Positions 61,124 to 64,000 of a DNA stretch of 64,000 nt are shown piece after piece. The position numbers were made by a program, and so were the translations under genes. Below the pieces are notes generated by a model. That model saw only the letters and a program-made list of their open reading frames with translations. It had not been told where the DNA came from and made no database searches. Source of the stretch: Lachnospiraceae bacterium (lineage in GTDB: Bacteria; Bacillota; Clostridia; Lachnospirales; Lachnospiraceae); the NCBI GenBank assembly GCA_017513125.1, contig JAFWDI010000031.1, forward strand, positions 18,304 through 82,303, written 5' to 3'. Position 1 is the stretch's first letter. Every line of letters starts with the position of its first letter.

Positions 61124-62359
61124 CTATTTTTCCGTAACCGGATCCCCGTAGTGCTCACGGTACCAGAGCCAGGTCTCCCTCGTCAGATCGTCGATCGTGC
61201 TGCCCTTTCGCTTCAGGTGTTCCAGCACATCGTTCGCTATCATCATAACCGTTTTTCCGAGATTCTCATAGGCGCTTTTTCTGTAGACTTCCAAGTTCGG
61301 GGCTTCATCCCGGTTCGGTTCGATGTAATCCGCCACATAAATGATCTCCTCGAGAAGCGTCATATCCGGATGCCCCGTGGTGTGGCTTCGAATCGCCGAG
61401 AGGATATCCTCATCGCGGATGTGATATCGTTCTTTCGCATAATAGGCTCCGAGCTTTGCATGGATCAGAGCCGAATTTGCCAGTTCGGCTTCGCTCAGTT
61501 CGATGTCCGCCATCTGTGCTCTGCGGATATACTCGTCACCCTTCAGGAATTTACCGCAGTCATGAAGGACTCCGGCGATGCGCGCCTGCTTCGCGGGAGC
61601 GCCGTAGTTTTCGGCCAGCGCCTCCGCGGTGTCTGCGACGCCGAGCGTGTGAGCATAGCGCTCTTCGGAAAGCTTTTCCTTCAGATCGTCGAGAATCTCC
61701 GCTTCGGTCCAGGCGTCTTCATCGGCGTAAAGCCGGCGGGAAACGATATAATCGGCCGCTTCGGGCGTCACCAGAGCGGAAAGCTCCTGCAGAAACGACT
61801 TTTTGCCGGTGCTCACATACATCCAGGCCAGCTCACGGATCCGCGTCGAAGAAATGTCTTCGAAAACACTGTCCAGAAAAAGGATCCTGGCGGCCGGGAA
61901 CTGTTTCTCCAGTTCTTTCGCGTGTGCCCTGCACTCGTCCGGATTCACGCCGGGCCGCTGTACGACGATGATCGCCGCGGATGCGAAGATCATGTCCGGG
62001 CGGTACCAGCTCTGCATGTGCATCAGCGAGTCCGCACCCAGCAGGAAATAGATCTCCTCATCGGGGTGTTTCGCACGGATGATCGCCAGCGTGTCCGCAG
62101 TGTAAGTGTCTCCGCCGCGCGACTGATCGAGCGTGGAGATCGACATGTGCGGTCTACCCGCGATCGCGAGCCGGATCACGGCATTGCGGTCTTCCGCCGA
62201 AGCGGATGCGTGTCCTTTATGATAGGACGTGCCGGTCGGCATGAACACGACGTCGTCCAGCGAAAACTGCTCGATGGCAGCCTCCGCCATGTGTATGTGA
62301 GCCAGATGGATGGGGTCGAAACTCCCTCCGAATATGCAGACTCTTCTGGCCAATGTCAT
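61124..62359 (-). CDS. nadD: Nicotinate-nucleotide adenylyltransferase fused to YqeK HD-domain hydrolase
   Basis: The 411-residue protein joins two enzymes usually encoded side by side. Residues about 1-205 are NadD: CIFGGSFDPIHLAHIHMAE with the (H)xGH-type site, FMPTGTSYHKG, LLGADSLMHMQSWYRP and ISSTRIRELAW. Residues about 215-411 are YqeK, an HD-domain Ap4A hydrolase, with RYAHTLGVADTAEALAENYG, AGVLHDCGKF and IRSHTTGHPDMTLLEEIIYVADYIEPNR. It makes NaAD for NAD synthesis and degrades diadenosine polyphosphates. GGAGGAG directly abuts the ATG; a TTG two codons later would have better spacing. Confidence 0.94.
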   Translation of the reverse strand: MTLARRVCIFGGSFDPIHLAHIHMAEAAIEQFSLDDVVFMPTGTSYHKGHASASAEDRNAVIRLAIAGRPHMSISTLDQSRGGDTYTADTLAIIRAKHPDEEIYFLLGADSLMHMQSWYRPDMIFASAAIIVVQRPGVNPDECRAHAKELEKQFPAARILFLDSVFEDISSTRIRELAWMYVSTGKKSFLQELSALVTPEAADYIVSRRLYADEDAWTEAEILDDLKEKLSEERYAHTLGVADTAEALAENYGAPAKQARIAGVLHDCGKFLKGDEYIRRAQMADIELSEAELANSALIHAKLGAYYAKERYHIRDEDILSAIRSHTTGHPDMTLLEEIIYVADYIEPNRDEAPNLEVYRKSAYENLGKTVMMIANDVLEHLKRKGSTIDDLTRETWLWYREHYGDPVTEK

Positions 62360-62404
62360 CTCCTCCGCGTTTGCGTTCTTCTTCAGTTCGTTACTCGCAT
62401 GCGC

Positions 62405-62695
62405 TTACTTCGGAAGGACGATCTTCGGATCCTTCTTCGACGCGCGGTACAGCACGAACTTCCGCCCGATCGTCTGGACGCAGTCGGAACCGGTGCGCGC
62501 CGACAGCGTGTCCGAAAGGTCGCGGACATCGAAGAGACAGTTCTTCAGCACCGCGATTTTTATCAGTTCGCGATGCTCCAGCGCGTCGTCGACCGCGGAA
62601 CACAGCTCGGGAGTGATCCCGCTTTTCCCGATCTGAAAGATCGGATCGAGCGTGCTGCCGAGTCCTCTCAGATATGCTCTCTGTTTACTGGTCAT
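62405..62695 (-). CDS. yhbY: RNA-binding protein YhbY (CRM domain)
   Basis: The 96-residue protein is a single CRM domain, which binds pre-50S ribosomal particles. MTSKQRAYLRGLGSTLDPIFQIGKSGITPEL is the family signature, followed by ELIKIAVLKNCLFD and IGRKFVLYRAS. AGGAG precedes the ATG. It sits between obgE and nadD, the usual place in Clostridia. Confidence 0.95.
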   Translation of the reverse strand: MTSKQRAYLRGLGSTLDPIFQIGKSGITPELCSAVDDALEHRELIKIAVLKNCLFDVRDLSDTLSARTGSDCVQTIGRKFVLYRASKKDPKIVLPK

Positions 62696-62757
62696 ATTAT
62701 CTCCTGTCGATACCGTTGCCGACCGTCAGATCGAACGCCGGACGGCCGGCATGCGGG

Positions 62758-64000
62758 TCAGCTCAGATACTCGAACTCCCAGCCGCAGACGTCGACCGTG
62801 TCTCCGTCGGCAATGCCGAGTTCCTTCAGCGTATCCTCGATCCCGTTTTCTTTAATAAAGTTCTGGAAGAACGCGAAGCCCTTCTCCGAGTCAAGGTTCG
62901 TATAGCCCAGCATGCGCTCCACTCGCGGCCCCTGAACCGAGAACATACCTTCCGCGACTTTCTCCACAGTGAAGGGAAGTTCAGCCTCTTCGACTGCCTC
63001 CATAGGATCATACTCCTGCTCGAATACCGTCGGCGCGTCATCCATCTCCAAGAGCATCGCGTGTATGGCGGAGATCAGCTCCTTAACGCCTTCTCCGGTG
63101 ACCGCGGAGATCCCGAAGACCTGAACGCCGCGCGGCTCCCAGATCTCACGGATACGGTCGAGCGGATGCTTTTCGCCTTCGCCGACATAGACCGCGTCGA
63201 CTTTATTCGCAGCGATGATCTGCGGCTTCCCTGCCAGGTCTTCGCTGAATGCGGCGAGCTCGGCATTGATCTTATCAATGTCGTCCACCGGATCCCTGCC
63301 GTCGAACGCCGCCGCGTCCACGAGGTGCAGAAGGACTTTCGTGCGTTCGATATGACGCAGAAAGCGGTGGCCGAGGCCCACGCCCTCGGAAGCACCCTCG
63401 ATCAGGCCCGGAATATCGGCGATCACAAAATTCACGCCGTCACCCAGATCCACCACGCCGAGGTGCGGATCCAGAGTCGTGAAAGGATAGCTCGCGATCT
63501 TCGGACGGGCGTTCGTCACACGTGACAGAAATGTGGACTTGCCCGCGTTCGGGAAACCTACCAGGCCCACGTCCGCGATCACTTTCAGTTCGAGGATGAC
63601 CTCGATCTCCTTCCCGGGCTTACCCGGCTGCGCGTATTTCGGCGCCTGCATGACCGCGGTCGCGTAATGCATGTTTCCCTTACCGCCGCGTCCGCCGCGC
63701 AGAATCACGGCGCGCTGGTTTTCCGCGGACATGTCCGCGATCACCAGACCGCTCTCCGCGTCCTTTACCACAGTCCCTTCGGGCACGCGGATCACGCGGT
63801 CCGCGCCGTTAGCCCCGTGGCACTTACGCTTTCCACCCTCTTCGCCGTCCTCTGCCGCGTATTTGCGCTTGTGTTTAAAATCCGCGAGCGTATTCATGCC
63901 CCGGTCGACTTCGAAGATGATGTCGCCGCCTTTTCCGCCGTCGCCGCCGTCGGGTCCGCCGTTCGGAACGTAGAGCTCCCTGCGGAAGCTCACATGACCG
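62758..64000 (-). CDS. obgE: GTPase ObgE/CgtA (N-terminus cut by window end)
   Basis: Obg is an essential GTPase that acts on late 50S assembly. The frame continues to the window edge: codons before the apparent GTG at 63993 read Gly-His, matching the Obg N-terminus before VSFRRE, so the true start lies outside. Visible are the glycine-rich Obg domain (GGPDGGDGGKGGDIIFE), the G domain with G1 GFPNAGKSTFL, DIPGLIEGASEGVGLGHRFLRHIERT and NKVDAV, and the C-terminal OCT domain ending DVCGWEFEYLS. yhbY follows 62 bases downstream. Confidence 0.96.
   Translation of the reverse strand, partial: GHVSFRRELYVPNGGPDGGDGGKGGDIIFEVDRGMNTLADFKHKRKYAAEDGEEGGKRKCHGANGADRVIRVPEGTVVKDAESGLVIADMSAENQRAVILRGGRGGKGNMHYATAVMQAPKYAQPGKPGKEIEVILELKVIADVGLVGFPNAGKSTFLSRVTNARPKIASYPFTTLDPHLGVVDLGDGVNFVIADIPGLIEGASEGVGLGHRFLRHIERTKVLLHLVDAAAFDGRDPVDDIDKINAELAAFSEDLAGKPQIIAANKVDAVYVGEGEKHPLDRIREIWEPRGVQVFGISAVTGEGVKELISAIHAMLLEMDDAPTVFEQEYDPMEAVEEAELPFTVEKVAEGMFSVQGPRVERMLGYTNLDSEKGFAFFQNFIKENGIEDTLKELGIADGDTVDVCGWEFEYLS

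Noticed and set aside
1..64000. CRISPR arrays, tRNA or rRNA genes, insertion sequences
   Set aside because: No regular direct repeats, cloverleaf-like intergenic sequence or transposase was seen; all gaps are under 225 bases.

Overview
The window looks like chromosome of a GC-rich member of the Clostridia (Bacillota), probably near the Lachnospiraceae. The signs are AGGAGG-type ribosome-binding sites with frequent GTG and TTG starts, a YerB/DUF3048 lipoprotein, a SpoVB/MurJ-type flippase, SepF, a NadD-YqeK fusion, a class II GalT, a PadR regulator, and the housekeeping clusters rodA-mgsA and obg-yhbY-nadD-rsfS. Both ends are cut: alaS (left) and obgE (right) run off the window. There are no rRNA or tRNA genes, CRISPR arrays or insertion sequences, and no gene-free stretch reaches 300 bases. 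|| Layout: 1-8.5 kb has the alaS end, rpsU, a phoH-like gene, ybeY, a DUF3048 lipoprotein, a lipid-linked precursor flippase and two FAD proteins. 8.5-17.4 kb is a + strand run proB, 5-formyl-THF cyclo-ligase, asnB, proA, miaB, mutS. 17.4-21.6 kb is a four-gene accessory cassette (UroD/MtaA-like protein fused to a thioredoxin-like domain, CobW-type GTPase, BioB-like radical SAM enzyme, PadR regulator) lying exactly between mutS and mutL. 21.6-25.7 kb is mutL, miaA and a PLP lyase. 25.9-32.5 kb is the cell-elongation operon radC, mreC, mreD, PBP2, rodA, mgsA. 32.5-38.4 kb has a small P-loop protein, an HlyD-like membrane protein, sepF, aroB, lspA, an rluD-type gene and a cytidylate-kinase-like gene. 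38.6-50 kb is a galactoside operon: TetR regulator, GH2 glycosidase, a protein of unknown function, GPH sugar transporter, GH36 alpha-galactosidase, galK and galT. 50.2-52.1 kb holds a TtcA-family gene and a tyrosine recombinase. || 52.2-60.5 kb, on the minus strand, is a bacterial microcompartment (BMC) operon. In transcription order it reads TIM-like protein, flavoprotein-like protein, CoA-acylating aldehyde dehydrogenase, PduS-like protein, PduT-like BMC-T shell protein, two near-identical BMC-H proteins, a DeoC-like protein with an encapsulation-type N-terminus, three BMC-P pentamer proteins, and phosphotransacetylase. The shell, the aldehyde-to-acyl-CoA-to-acyl-phosphate core and the electron-transfer parts look complete. 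However, no standard signature enzyme (diol dehydratase, ethanolamine lyase, glycyl radical enzyme) is present, and the two sugar-phosphate enzyme relatives lack key catalytic residues. This is the best candidate in the window for an undescribed system. || 60.7-64 kb, also on the minus strand, is the housekeeping set rsfS, nadD-yqeK fusion, yhbY and obgE. || The second most interesting item is the mutS/mutL cassette. Two of its intergenic regions share an 18-base element matching at 15 of 18 positions, each within a GACAwGGT...TGTC dyad, which suggests one regulator controls the whole cassette.
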